Part shown: positions 15,847-22,987 of the stretch, in pieces
Layout: each line of letters opens with the position of its first letter
How positions within the stretch are numbered: the first letter of the stretch is position 1
Origin: Chlorobiota bacterium
GTDB lineage: Bacteria; Bacteroidota; Bacteroidia; Bacteroidales; JAADJA01
Reading direction: 5' to 3'
Assembly (NCBI GenBank): GCA_013151015.1
Contig: JAADJA010000044.1
Span: forward strand, 65,417-97,756
Length of the DNA stretch: 32,340 bases
Notes under the pieces: model-generated
Seen by the model: the letters and a program-made list of their open reading frames with translations, nothing else
The model's database searches: none
What the model was told of the DNA's origin: nothing
Translations under genes and position numbers: made by a program

Positions 15847-17475
15847 TCAAGGCCGGGCAAACGGCTTGTCCAATTCCTTCAATACCGCTGCATCCCTTCC
15901 ATACACATCTTTGTTAAAATACAACTTATCTTGTTTGTCGGCGCCGGCAGTCCAATAAAGCAGCACAATATCAATCGGGTTTTTCAGGTTCACCCGTGTG
16001 GTTTTCCCTGATGCCAATACCTCGTTTATTTTATCCATGTTCCAAACATCGGGCTCGCCCATCAAATCAATCAACAATTCCCATTTTTTGTCCAAGCGGA
16101 TACAACCATGGCTAAACGCCCTTTTCTCGTTTGCAAAAAGGCTTCTTGATGGTGTATCGTGCAAATAGACAGAATACTTGTTGGGGAAGATAAACTTCAC
16201 CTGTCCCAGGGCATTGTGAGGCCCGGCCGTTTGACGGACAATATAAGGGAAGTTGTTTTGGGAAAGCTTATTGAAATCAATGGTGGAAGGGTCAATTTCC
16301 TTTCCCGACCGATCCATGATGATCATGTTTTTTTCGGTCAGGTAATTTGGGTTCTTTTGAAGTTTCGGAAGTGTTTCCTTGGTAGCGATGGAATGGGGCA
16401 ATGTCCAGGTGGGATTAAGCACAATATACCTCATTTTCCCTTTGAAAATGGGAGATTCATGATACTGCTTTCCCACGATTGCCCGGGAGTAATAAACGAT
16501 GGAATCATTGATGACCCGCCTCACATTGTACCCGGCAATGTTCACCACAAGAAAATCATCCGGCAGATGGTGCATTACCCACCTTGCCCTTTCCATATTG
16601 ACCCGGATATCGTCGATCCTTTCCTCCACCGTAACGTTCATCGCTCCAAGTGTCCCTTTGCCGATTACGCCGTCCTGGTTCAGGTTATGTCGAAACTGAA
16701 ATTCCTTGACCGCCTTTACGACCTCATCATCGTTAATGGAATCGTTTTCGCTTTTTACACTTACTGGCAAATCACCTGTTATCTCCAGGTAATCCCTTAT
16801 CGCCAAAACCCTTTTGTCTTTCATTCCCGGCTTTAAGACCTGTCCTTCGGGTATTTTGGGCCAGCCTCCGTTTTTGGCGATTTCCCTATAATGTTTCAAT
16901 CCATTGCGCAAGTGTACATACATAAAATTATCCGGTTTCAGGCTGTTCAACAAGCCGGTGAGGTCTTTGTTCTCCAATGCAGCATATAGCAGACTGTCGC
17001 CATTGCCCGGCAATTCATTGGTCGGCACGTCCCAGCCGGGCCTTATTTTGGACTGATCGACTTTGCCGAGGATAAGGTCTTTTCCATATATGAAAAGTCC
17101 ATCGGTCATCAGCAGATCACGGTCGGCAAGTTTATTGGGATCGGCATTGTTCCCTTTTGTTTCATCGATCAATCTTTTTATCCTGTCCAAATGGTAATCC
17201 CCGGGCATCAAACCTTCATTGTACGCATCTTCCAGATTTGCCATCAATTCCTTGAAATTCTTTTTGTTCCGCCAAACCGGAGCATAATCATTCAATTCAT
17301 AATAATCCGCAATCAGGTCCTGGGCATAAAGCACAACACCATCAGCAGAAATGGAATGGTTTTGTATGCCGGCTTCTATTTTGTTTTCAATAATTTGGTT
17401 TAAGCTCAACGATCGGGAAAAGCCAACAACCCAAAAAAAAGGGAGGGCAAGGACAAAAAAGAGTGTTTTTCTCAT
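15847..17475 (-). CDS. Murein L,D-transpeptidase (YcbB/LdtD type)
   Basis: This is a 542-residue exported enzyme. The ATG at 17475 is chosen over a longer frame because it starts a signal peptide (MRKTLFFVLALPFFWVVGFS). Order: scaffold domain (about 30-210), peptidoglycan-binding domain (about 215-282; GMKDKRVLAIRDYLEITGDL and FQFRHNLNQDGVIGKGTLGA), then the YkuD catalytic domain (about 305-490). The active site is AFSHGCIRLDKKWEL with Cys458, and YSVYLHDTPSRSLF is the preceding conserved block. The architecture matches E. coli LdtD/YcbB, which makes 3-3 cross-links. The partner M15 peptidase gene follows. Start-site spacing to the divergent flavin reductase-like gene is 49 bp. Confidence 0.92.
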   Translation of the reverse strand: MRKTLFFVLALPFFWVVGFSRSLSLNQIIENKIEAGIQNHSISADGVVLYAQDLIADYYELNDYAPVWRNKKNFKELMANLEDAYNEGLMPGDYHLDRIKRLIDETKGNNADPNKLADRDLLMTDGLFIYGKDLILGKVDQSKIRPGWDVPTNELPGNGDSLLYAALENKDLTGLLNSLKPDNFMYVHLRNGLKHYREIAKNGGWPKIPEGQVLKPGMKDKRVLAIRDYLEITGDLPVSVKSENDSINDDEVVKAVKEFQFRHNLNQDGVIGKGTLGAMNVTVEERIDDIRVNMERARWVMHHLPDDFLVVNIAGYNVRRVINDSIVYYSRAIVGKQYHESPIFKGKMRYIVLNPTWTLPHSIATKETLPKLQKNPNYLTEKNMIIMDRSGKEIDPSTIDFNKLSQNNFPYIVRQTAGPHNALGQVKFIFPNKYSVYLHDTPSRSLFANEKRAFSHGCIRLDKKWELLIDLMGEPDVWNMDKINEVLASGKTTRVNLKNPIDIVLLYWTAGADKQDKLYFNKDVYGRDAAVLKELDKPFARP

Positions 17476-17494
17476 TTTAAAGGTTTTATTGTTA

Positions 17495-17512
17495 TAAGTT
17501 TGTGCAAAAATA
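17495..17512. promoter_or_regulatory. Overlapping divergent -7 boxes (Ldt and flavin reductase genes)
   Basis: On the plus strand TAAGTTTG (17495-17502) would serve the flavin reductase-like gene. On the minus strand TATTTTTG (17512-17505) would serve the transpeptidase operon. Neither has a clear -33 element at standard spacing. Confidence 0.45.
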
Positions 17513-17524
17513 AGCAAATAAAAA

Positions 17525-18124
17525 ATGGCAAAAATCGAATGGAAACCCGGCAATATGCTTTATCCGCTGCCTGTTGTAATGATAAGCTGCGGAACAAAAC
17601 CCGAAACGCATAACATCATCACCGTTTCATGGACAGGGACCATAAACACTGATCCGCCCATGGTTTCCATCTCCATCCGAAAGGAAAGGCACTCCTTCAA
17701 ACTCATCAAAGAAGCCGGGGAATTTGTGATCAACCTCACCACCAAGGAACTTGCAAAAGCCGCCGATTGGTGCGGGGTAAAATCGGGAAGGGATTTTGAC
17801 AAATTCAAGGAAATGAAGCTGACCGCTGCTCCCGCTTCCAAAATAAAAACACCCCTTATTGCCGAATCACCGGTAAACATTGAGTGCAAAATCACACAGG
17901 TCATCGAACTGGGAACCCATCATATGTTCCTGGCAAAAGTAGTGGCCGTAAACGTGGAAGAAAGGTTCCTCGACAAACAAACCAATAAATTCGATCTGCG
18001 CCAAACCGATCCCATCACCTATTTGCACGGTAGCTATTACACCCTGGGCGAAAACCTTGGCCGCTTTGGTTTTTCGGTCAGGAAGAAAAAAGGGAAAAGG
18101 AAAGATGCGGAAAAGGAAATCTGA
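17525..18124 (+). CDS. Flavin reductase-like / flavoredoxin-family FMN-binding protein
   Basis: This is a 199-residue cytoplasmic protein of the flavin reductase-like split-barrel family. It begins WKPGNMLYPLPVVMISCGT. It has the FMN-phosphate region NIITVSWTGTINTDPPMVSISI, then SFKLIKEAGEFVINL and the block CGVKSGRDFDKF. This order is that of flavoredoxins and related NAD(P)H:flavin reductases. HHMFLAKVVAV is the last barrel strand. The C-terminal ~20 residues are very basic (VRKKKGKRKDAEK). The electron donor and acceptor are unknown. It stands alone, divergent from the L,D-transpeptidase operon. Confidence 0.85.
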   Translation: MAKIEWKPGNMLYPLPVVMISCGTKPETHNIITVSWTGTINTDPPMVSISIRKERHSFKLIKEAGEFVINLTTKELAKAADWCGVKSGRDFDKFKEMKLTAAPASKIKTPLIAESPVNIECKITQVIELGTHHMFLAKVVAVNVEERFLDKQTNKFDLRQTDPITYLHGSYYTLGENLGRFGFSVRKKKGKRKDAEKEI

Positions 18125-18145
18125 TTTGATGAATAAATCTTTCTC

Positions 18146-18193
18146 CCGGTCCTGCTGAGCTTGTCGGTCATGCTGAGCTTGTCGAAGCAGACC
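18146..18193 (+). repeat. TGCTGAGCTTGTCG direct repeat inside a hairpin
   Basis: TGCTGAGCTTGTCG occurs at 18153-18166 and 18171-18184. The pair is enclosed by arms GGTCCTGCT and AGCAGACC. This TGAGCTTGTCGAAGCA motif is a widespread intergenic repeat in Bacteroidota (from memory, not searched here). Confidence 0.6.
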
Positions 18194-18510
18194 TTACACT
18201 TTCCCTAAAAGCCAATTCAAAGAAACAGAAGAATTCTTCCATTATTTTTTCCCAGAGGCTATCTGCCATACTATTCACAGAGCGGGTTGTTTAGTTTCAC
18301 AGAAAACCATTAATGCTTATGGAACCATCATACCTATAAAAACCAGGCATGCTTTCGGATCTTCAGACATTGGCAGTAAAACAGAATGGCTTTTTTACCC
18401 CGATTACATGAATAGGATCACAAGCTAAGCTTTACATCCATATTTGGCAAATAAACGTACCTTTGCCTTTGGCCAATACAGAAATAAAGGTAATAGTGCT
18501 TTTATAACAA
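18194..18510 (+). other. Gene-free interval with an unassigned start-less open frame
   Basis: No ATG-initiated gene is visible. One plus-strand frame is open from the repeat at about 18173 to a TAA at 18426-18428. It encodes about 84 residues including TEEFFHYFFPEAICHTIHRA and KTRHAFGSSDIGSKTEWLFY. It could be the tail of a gene destroyed by the repeat insertion or chance openness. GGCAAA/TTTGCC arms at about 18450-18472 form a small hairpin before the toxin-antitoxin cassette. Confidence 0.25.
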
Positions 18511-18520
18511 TGTTGCCAGT
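18511..18520 (+). repeat. Left inverted repeat of the mntA-hepT cassette
   Basis: TGTTGCCAGT here is the exact inverse of ACTGGCAACA at 19238-19247. The two flank the toxin-antitoxin pair closely on each side (72 bp before mntA, 5 bp after hepT). Confidence 0.55.
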
Positions 18521-18568
18521 AATTTTGAAGTTGAGAAAGTTATCAATTATTCTAACAGAAAAGATTTG

Positions 18569-18576
18569 TATCTTTG
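18569..18576 (+). promoter_or_regulatory. -7 box of the mntA-hepT operon
   Basis: TATCTTTG is an exact match to TAnnTTTG, 16 bp before the mntA start. The same context (GATTTTGTATCTTTG, here with one T fewer) precedes the second toxin-antitoxin operon at 26916. Confidence 0.55.
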
Positions 18577-18592
18577 CTAAAACACTAAAAGT

Positions 18593-18889
18593 ATGACAAA
18601 TAAAGAATACATATTATCAGAAATGAAGCAACAGAAAAGAGAATTGCGAAATCTTGGTATTGTTAGAATTGGACTTTTTGGTTCATATGTAAGAGAGGAA
18701 CAGTCAGAAAAGAGTGATATTGATATTCTTATCGAATTTGAACCCGAAAAAGAAAATTTCGATAATTACATGTCCGTTTATGACATACTTGAAAATCTGT
18801 TTAGAAACGAAAAAATTGAAATTGTTACAAAAAATGGACTAAGTCCATATATTGGTCCTCAAATACTTAAAGAAGTTATTTATGCATAA
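18593..18889 (+). CDS. mntA: MntA-type minimal nucleotidyltransferase antitoxin
   Basis: This is a 98-residue minimal nucleotidyltransferase. The signature G-S-x10-D-x-D is complete (Gly30-Ser31, Asp42, Asp44 in GSYVREEQSEKSDID), and the third acidic position is Glu in KIEIVT. The end LSPYIGPQILKEVIYA is typical of MntA. In characterised pairs MntA transfers AMP groups to a tyrosine of HepT and so silences the toxin. The gene overlaps hepT by 8 bp. Codons are visibly richer in A/T than in flanking chromosomal genes, which fits recent acquisition. Confidence 0.92.
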   Translation: MTNKEYILSEMKQQKRELRNLGIVRIGLFGSYVREEQSEKSDIDILIEFEPEKENFDNYMSVYDILENLFRNEKIEIVTKNGLSPYIGPQILKEVIYA

Positions 18890-19232
18890 AGACCCAATAG
18901 AGTATTTAAAACATATTTTAGACGAATGTAAGTATATCAAGTCTGTGATAACTCCTGAACTTGAAAAAAATGAATTTTTAGAAAATGAGACTTTAAAACG
19001 AGCAGTGATAAGAAGTCTTGAGATTATAGGAGAAGCAACGAAGAAGATTTCTGCTGACTTGAAATATCAATGGAATTCTATATCATGGAAAAATATGGCT
19101 GGAATGCGGGATAGATTAATCCATGACTACATGGGAGTAAATTATTCAATTGTTTGGGATGTGATTAAAAATAAAATTCCTGAATTATATGACCAAATTG
19201 AAAGTGTCATTGAAAAAGAAGCAAAAAAATAA
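18882..19232 (+). CDS. hepT: HepT-like ribonuclease toxin (DUF86/HEPN)
   Basis: This is a 116-residue HEPN-domain protein. The ATG at 18882 overlaps the mntA stop (ATGCATAA) and is preferred to an in-frame TTG at 18852. The catalytic R-x4-H-x-Y motif is intact in MRDRLIHDYMG, so the toxin should be active. Its Tyr is the residue AMPylated by MntA in studied systems. AVIRSLEIIGEATKKIS is the conserved second helix. HepT is thought to cut RNA, and this module type is linked to plasmid and genome maintenance and to phage defence. The cassette ends 5 bp later at an inverted repeat. Confidence 0.93.
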   Translation: MHKDPIEYLKHILDECKYIKSVITPELEKNEFLENETLKRAVIRSLEIIGEATKKISADLKYQWNSISWKNMAGMRDRLIHDYMGVNYSIVWDVIKNKIPELYDQIESVIEKEAKK

Positions 19233-19237
19233 AAACT

Positions 19238-19360
19238 ACTGGCAACACGCAATATAAAAAATTGGGCTAATAGTACCAAACATGAACATCTTAACAACAA
19301 ATAACCATTATAGTAAGTTGAAAGATTGGCGTTTCGAAATGCCCAACTTATCATATTGCC
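19238..19360 (+). repeat. Structured right boundary of the mntA-hepT cassette
   Basis: ACTGGCAACA (19238-19247) is the inverse of the left repeat. GGCAA (19241) pairs with TTGCC (19356-19360), and TTGGGC (19262-19267) pairs with GCCCAA (19341-19346). This makes a ~120-bp folded element with nested arms. The size and nested arms recall integron attC sites, but the box consensus is not met and no integrase is nearby. The rest of 19361-19554 shows no gene. Confidence 0.45.
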
Positions 19361-19554
19361 ACCGTTCAGGATTTGAAACTCCGCCCTAAACTACCAGCAA
19401 GCTCAGCAATCCATTCTCACCAAAACCCACTTCCGGGGCAAAATCCAATTTTGGGCAACACAGATATCCTGCAATCAATATAAACCAAGGCCTGAAAGTT
19501 CATTTTTGCCATTGGGATTTACCTTAATTTTTCATAAATATTTCCACCCAAAAC

Positions 19555-19584
19555 TTGTCCGGTATTTTTAAACCTTTACATTTG
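19555..19584 (+). promoter_or_regulatory. Promoter of the cPGS-like GTPase gene
   Basis: TTG (19555-19557), a 19-nt spacer and TACATTTG (19577-19584) form a good Bacteroidota promoter. The leader to the start codon is about 60 nt. Confidence 0.65.
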
Positions 19585-19644
19585 CAAAACAATTTTTCAG
19601 AAGTTGTAATAATTTAAGTTTTAGTAATCATAAATTTTATTCGT

Positions 19645-20982
19645 ATGAAAAAGAATGTAATAATTATCGGTGCTGCAGGAAGGGATTTCCACAATTTCAA
19701 CACTTATTACCGTGGGAATGATTCTTACAATGTGGTGGCTTTTACGGCTGCTCAGATTCCCGATATCGACGGAAGAAAATACCCGACCGAACTGGCCGGT
19801 GACTTGTATCCCGAAGGTATCCCGATTTTCGCAGAAGAAGATTTGCCGAAGTTAATCAAAGACTTTAAGGTCGATGATTGCGTGTTTTCATACAGCGATG
19901 TAACATATCAGTATGTGATGGCAATGAGTGCAATCGTGAATGCCAACGGGGCAAACTTTATTTTACTGGGCCCTGAGGACACTATGGTGAAAAGCACGAA
20001 ACCCGTAATTGCCGTTGGTGCCGTTCGTACCGGTTGCGGAAAAAGCCAAACCTCCCGTAAGGTGATCGAATACCTGATGGCGAAAGGCTTGAAAGTAGTT
20101 GCTATCCGCCACCCGATGCCCTACGGTGACCTGAACGAACAAAAAGTCCAGCGCTTTGCAACAGTCGAAGATTTGGCAAAACATAAATGTACCGTTGAGG
20201 AAATGGAAGAATATGAACCCCACGTAGTTCGTGGAAACGTAATTTATGCAGGGGTTGATTATGAAGCAATCCTGCGGGCCGCCGAACAAGATCCCGATGG
20301 ATGTGACGTGGTTTTGTGGGACGGCGGAAACAACGACTTCCCGTTTTATGTGCCCGATCTCAACATGACCGTTGTAGACCCGCACAGGCCCGGTGACGAA
20401 CTCAGGTATTATCCTGGCGAGGTTACTCTGCGCATGGCCGATGTGGCTATCATCAACAAAATAGATACTGCCGGCCCGGAAGCTATCCAGCAAGTTAGGG
20501 AGAACATCGCAAAGGTTGCCCCTAATGCAATTGTCGTGGATGCTGCTTCCCCGGTAAAAGTGGACGACCCTTCGGTTATCAAGGGGAAAAAAGTCCTGGT
20601 AGTCGAAGATGGGCCAACACTTACGCACGGCAAAATGAAAATTGGCGCCGGTACGGTTGCCGCCATGAAATATGGTGCAGCCGAAATGGTCGATCCACGT
20701 CCTTATACCGTCGGGAAACTCTCAGAGACTTTCAAGATTTATCCCGAGATTGGTGTTTTATTGCCAGCAATGGGATACAGCGATGAGCAATTGAAAGATT
20801 TGGAAACCACCATCAACAATACCGAATGTGATTCAGTGGTCATCGGGACACCCATCGACCTGAACCGTATCGTAAAAATCAATAAGCCCAACACAAGGGT
20901 TTATTATGATCTTCAGGAAATCGGGGATCCTTCTTTGCAGGGTATTATTGATGATTTTGTGAAGAAGCACAATCTCGTGTAA
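19645..20982 (+). CDS. Cyclic 2,3-diphosphoglycerate synthetase-like GTPase
   Basis: This is a 445-residue cytoplasmic protein homologous to archaeal cyclic 2,3-diphosphoglycerate synthetase (cPGS). The N-terminal ~120 residues form a Rossmann-like domain (VIIIGAAGRDFHNFN, typical of this family). The central P-loop is GAVRTGCGKSQTS (residues 125-137). VVLWDGGNNDFPFY follows, then a guanine-type NKID motif (AIINKIDTAGP). The C-terminal domain includes TLTHGKMKIGAGTVAAMKYG. In methanogens cPGS closes the ring of 2,3-diphosphoglycerate with ATP, giving a thermoprotective solute. Whether bacterial members make this compound is not known to me. It has its own promoter and a strong terminator. Confidence 0.85.
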   Translation: MKKNVIIIGAAGRDFHNFNTYYRGNDSYNVVAFTAAQIPDIDGRKYPTELAGDLYPEGIPIFAEEDLPKLIKDFKVDDCVFSYSDVTYQYVMAMSAIVNANGANFILLGPEDTMVKSTKPVIAVGAVRTGCGKSQTSRKVIEYLMAKGLKVVAIRHPMPYGDLNEQKVQRFATVEDLAKHKCTVEEMEEYEPHVVRGNVIYAGVDYEAILRAAEQDPDGCDVVLWDGGNNDFPFYVPDLNMTVVDPHRPGDELRYYPGEVTLRMADVAIINKIDTAGPEAIQQVRENIAKVAPNAIVVDAASPVKVDDPSVIKGKKVLVVEDGPTLTHGKMKIGAGTVAAMKYGAAEMVDPRPYTVGKLSETFKIYPEIGVLLPAMGYSDEQLKDLETTINNTECDSVVIGTPIDLNRIVKINKPNTRVYYDLQEIGDPSLQGIIDDFVKKHNLV

Positions 20983-20997
20983 TTTATGTTTGCTCAT

Positions 20998-21095
20998 AAT
21001 GTCCGATTTCTTCGTTACGCTTGCATTTAAATCCATTCATTTACAAAAGTAAACTTCTGTCTTTAAATACTTCGCAAGCCTCGAACTCGAACATT
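20998..21095. repeat. 98-bp imperfect inverted repeat
   Basis: The left arm begins AATGTCCGATTTC and runs to CGCTTGC (to about 21023). The right arm runs CGCAAGCCTCGAACTCG to AACATT. Inside, ATTTAAAT...TTTAC-AAAA-GTAAA...TTTAAAT continues the pairing. The whole can form one long hairpin 15 bp after the GTPase stop codon, before the real terminator. Confidence 0.6.
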
Positions 21096-21130
21096 CTGAA
21101 CCAAACATCAACTTTAGTATTGATTATTCA

Positions 21131-21163
21131 AAAAAAAAGCGGCTTAAAAGCCGCTTTTTTTTT
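21131..21163 (+). terminator. Intrinsic terminator after the cPGS-like gene
   Basis: AGCGGCTT-AA-AAGCCGCT (21138-21155) is preceded by an A-run and followed by a run of nine Ts (counting the T that ends the stem), so it may work in both directions. This is the best Rho-independent terminator in the window. Confidence 0.9.
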
Positions 21164-21260
21164 GTTTTCAACAATAAATTAACATCGGGACAAAACATGG
21201 ATTTATATTGTAATTTTGATGCCTATTCTTTTTTGATATAGTGGACAAATATTCTTTAGG

Positions 21261-21348
21261 AAATCAAAAAAATGAATGCCCAATACTCCCCTCTTGAGAG
21301 GGGTTTGGGGGTGTGTATATCAAACCCGACCATTCATTTTTTTGATTT
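21261..21348. repeat. 88-bp element with perfect 18-bp terminal inverted repeats
   Basis: AAATCAAAAAAATGAATG (21261-21278) and CATTCATTTTTTTGATTT (21331-21348) are exact inverses. The interior holds a second hairpin, CCCCTC-TTGA-GAGGGG, and GTTTG/CAAAC arms. It lies 78 bp before the pyrB start and could be a MITE-like unit or a strong leader structure. Confidence 0.75.
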
Positions 21349-21425
21349 TTCATCTACATATTGAAGAAAGACAAGTATTTAATTTGAATACTATTTTAGT
21401 AAATATTACAGAAAACATTTATCGC

Positions 21426-22331
21426 ATGAAAAACAAAAGCCTTGTTTCGATCAACGACATCCAAAAAGAACAATATCAGGAGATACTTGATCTTGCTGAA
21501 AAATTTGAGGAAAACCCGACCCAGGATATCCTGAACAAATATGTGGTGGCCACCCTCTTTTTCGAACCTTCCACCCGGACACGCCTGAGTTTTGAAAGTG
21601 CTGCTTCACGGCTTGGGGCCAAAGTAATCGGTTTTACGGATGCAGCAACTTCCAGCGTAAAAAAGGGTGAATCGTTAAAAGACACGATCCTTACGGTCAG
21701 TAACTATTCGGATATCATCGTGATGCGCCATCCGAAAGAGGGAAGTGCACGATATGCCAGCGAGGTTTCGCCCGTGCCCATCATCAATGCGGGCGACGGT
21801 GCCAACCAGCACCCGACACAATGCCTCCTCGATTTGTATTCCATCCGCAAAACACAGGGAAGGTTGGACAATATCAACATTGCTTTTGTGGGTGACTTGA
21901 AATATGGCCGGACCGTTCATTCATTGGCCATTGCGCTCACGAATTTCAACACGACCTTCCACCTTGTTTCGCCTGAAGAGTTGAAATTGCCCAGCTCCGT
22001 AAAACGATATATCAAGCAAAAAGGATTGAAATATTACCAATATTCCGAACTGGAGGAAGTAATCCCAAGTGTTGATATTTTATATATGACGCGCATTCAG
22101 CAGGAAAGGTTTTCGGACCCTTTGGAGTTTGAAAGGGTGAAAAATGCTTATATCCTTCGCAAAACCCATTTGAAATATTCCAAGAAAAATTTAAAGGTTC
22201 TGCACCCCTTGCCGCGCATCAACGAAATTACCGAAGATGTTGACAGCGACCCCAAAGCCTATTATTTCCAACAGGCCCAAAACGGGGTTTACGTGCGGCA
22301 GGCTTTATTGGCGACCATTCTTGGTGCTTGA
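21426..22331 (+). CDS. pyrB: Aspartate carbamoyltransferase catalytic subunit
   Basis: This 301-residue enzyme of pyrimidine synthesis joins carbamoyl phosphate and aspartate. The ATG at 21426 (MKNKSLVSINDIQ) is chosen; the open frame upstream runs through the 88-bp inverted-repeat element and is not coding. The carbamoyl-phosphate loop is FFEPSTRTRLSFESAASRLG. SSVKKGESLKD is the 80s loop, HPTQCLLDLYSI is the H-P-T-Q motif, and KVLHPLPRINEI is the 240s region. Length fits the family. The regulatory subunit gene pyrI follows after a 187-bp gap, so the product should be the two-subunit class B holoenzyme. Confidence 0.97.
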   Translation: MKNKSLVSINDIQKEQYQEILDLAEKFEENPTQDILNKYVVATLFFEPSTRTRLSFESAASRLGAKVIGFTDAATSSVKKGESLKDTILTVSNYSDIIVMRHPKEGSARYASEVSPVPIINAGDGANQHPTQCLLDLYSIRKTQGRLDNINIAFVGDLKYGRTVHSLAIALTNFNTTFHLVSPEELKLPSSVKRYIKQKGLKYYQYSELEEVIPSVDILYMTRIQQERFSDPLEFERVKNAYILRKTHLKYSKKNLKVLHPLPRINEITEDVDSDPKAYYFQQAQNGVYVRQALLATILGA

Positions 22332-22419
22332 CAGGCCATTGGGAAAATAAAAACACAAGAGTTTATAAAGAATAATAATAATGCTTCAATGATTAAAGGA
22401 TACAATGCGACAATAAGTA

Positions 22420-22467
22420 CATTGAACCATTATCGCATTAAAACATTGAATCATTTTCATATTAAAA
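22420..22467 (+). repeat. 24-bp tandem repeat between pyrB and pyrI
   Basis: Two units of the form CATTGAAYCATTNTCRYATTAAAA lie at 22420-22443 and 22444-22467, followed by a decayed third start (CATTTG). The rest of the 187-bp gap is A/T-rich without a gene. Confidence 0.6.
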
Positions 22468-22518
22468 CATTTGTACAATAAATAATCCTTAAAAATCACA
22501 ACCACAAATATAAAAACC

Positions 22519-22986
22519 ATGTCTGTAAACGAAACGAGGAAAGAACTGAAAGTATCCGCAATCGAAAACGGGACAGTTATTGATCACATCCCTGCAGATG
22601 CGGTGTTTCAGGTCATCAATATCCTCAACCTAAACAATATCAGGAACCAGTTGATGGTCGGGACCAACCTCGACAGCAAAAAATTGGACAAAAAAGGCAT
22701 CATCAAGGTAAGCAACAAATACTTTGAGAAAGATGAGATCAACAAGATTGCCCTGATCGCCCCAACAGCTTCACTCATCGTAATAAAAGACTTCACGGTG
22801 GTTTATAAAGAAAACGTTGAAATTCCCAACTCGGTGGACAAAATCGTAAAATGCATCAACCCAAACTGCATCACCAACCATGAAAAAGTGCCCACACAGT
22901 TTTCGGTAGTTGACAAAGATGATTTGAGTTTGCTTTGCCATTATTGCGAGAAAACAACAAAAAAGGAAAATTTCAGTTTTATTTAA
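22519..22986 (+). CDS. pyrI: Aspartate carbamoyltransferase regulatory subunit
   Basis: This is a 155-residue allosteric subunit that binds nucleotides and links PyrB trimers. The N-terminal nucleotide-binding part has KVSAIENGTVIDHIPADAVF, and NKIALIAPTASLIVIKDF is the core strand pair. The four zinc cysteines are in KCINPNCITN and SLLCHYCEK near the C-terminus. Length is normal. It follows pyrB and ends 1 bp before the probable TTG start of pbpC, which suggests that the three genes are read together. Confidence 0.97.
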   Translation: MSVNETRKELKVSAIENGTVIDHIPADAVFQVINILNLNNIRNQLMVGTNLDSKKLDKKGIIKVSNKYFEKDEINKIALIAPTASLIVIKDFTVVYKENVEIPNSVDKIVKCINPNCITNHEKVPTQFSVVDKDDLSLLCHYCEKTTKKENFSFI

Positions 22987-22987
22987 A

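Noticed and set aside
19238-19360. Integron attC site
   Set aside because: The arms are nested and the size fits, but the order of the GTTRRRY and RYYYAAC boxes is not met and no integrase is present. Kept only as a structured boundary.
21276-21425. N-terminal extension of pyrB
   Set aside because: The extra 50 codons cross the 18-bp inverted-repeat element and match nothing in PyrB. The ATG at 21426 gives the normal length.
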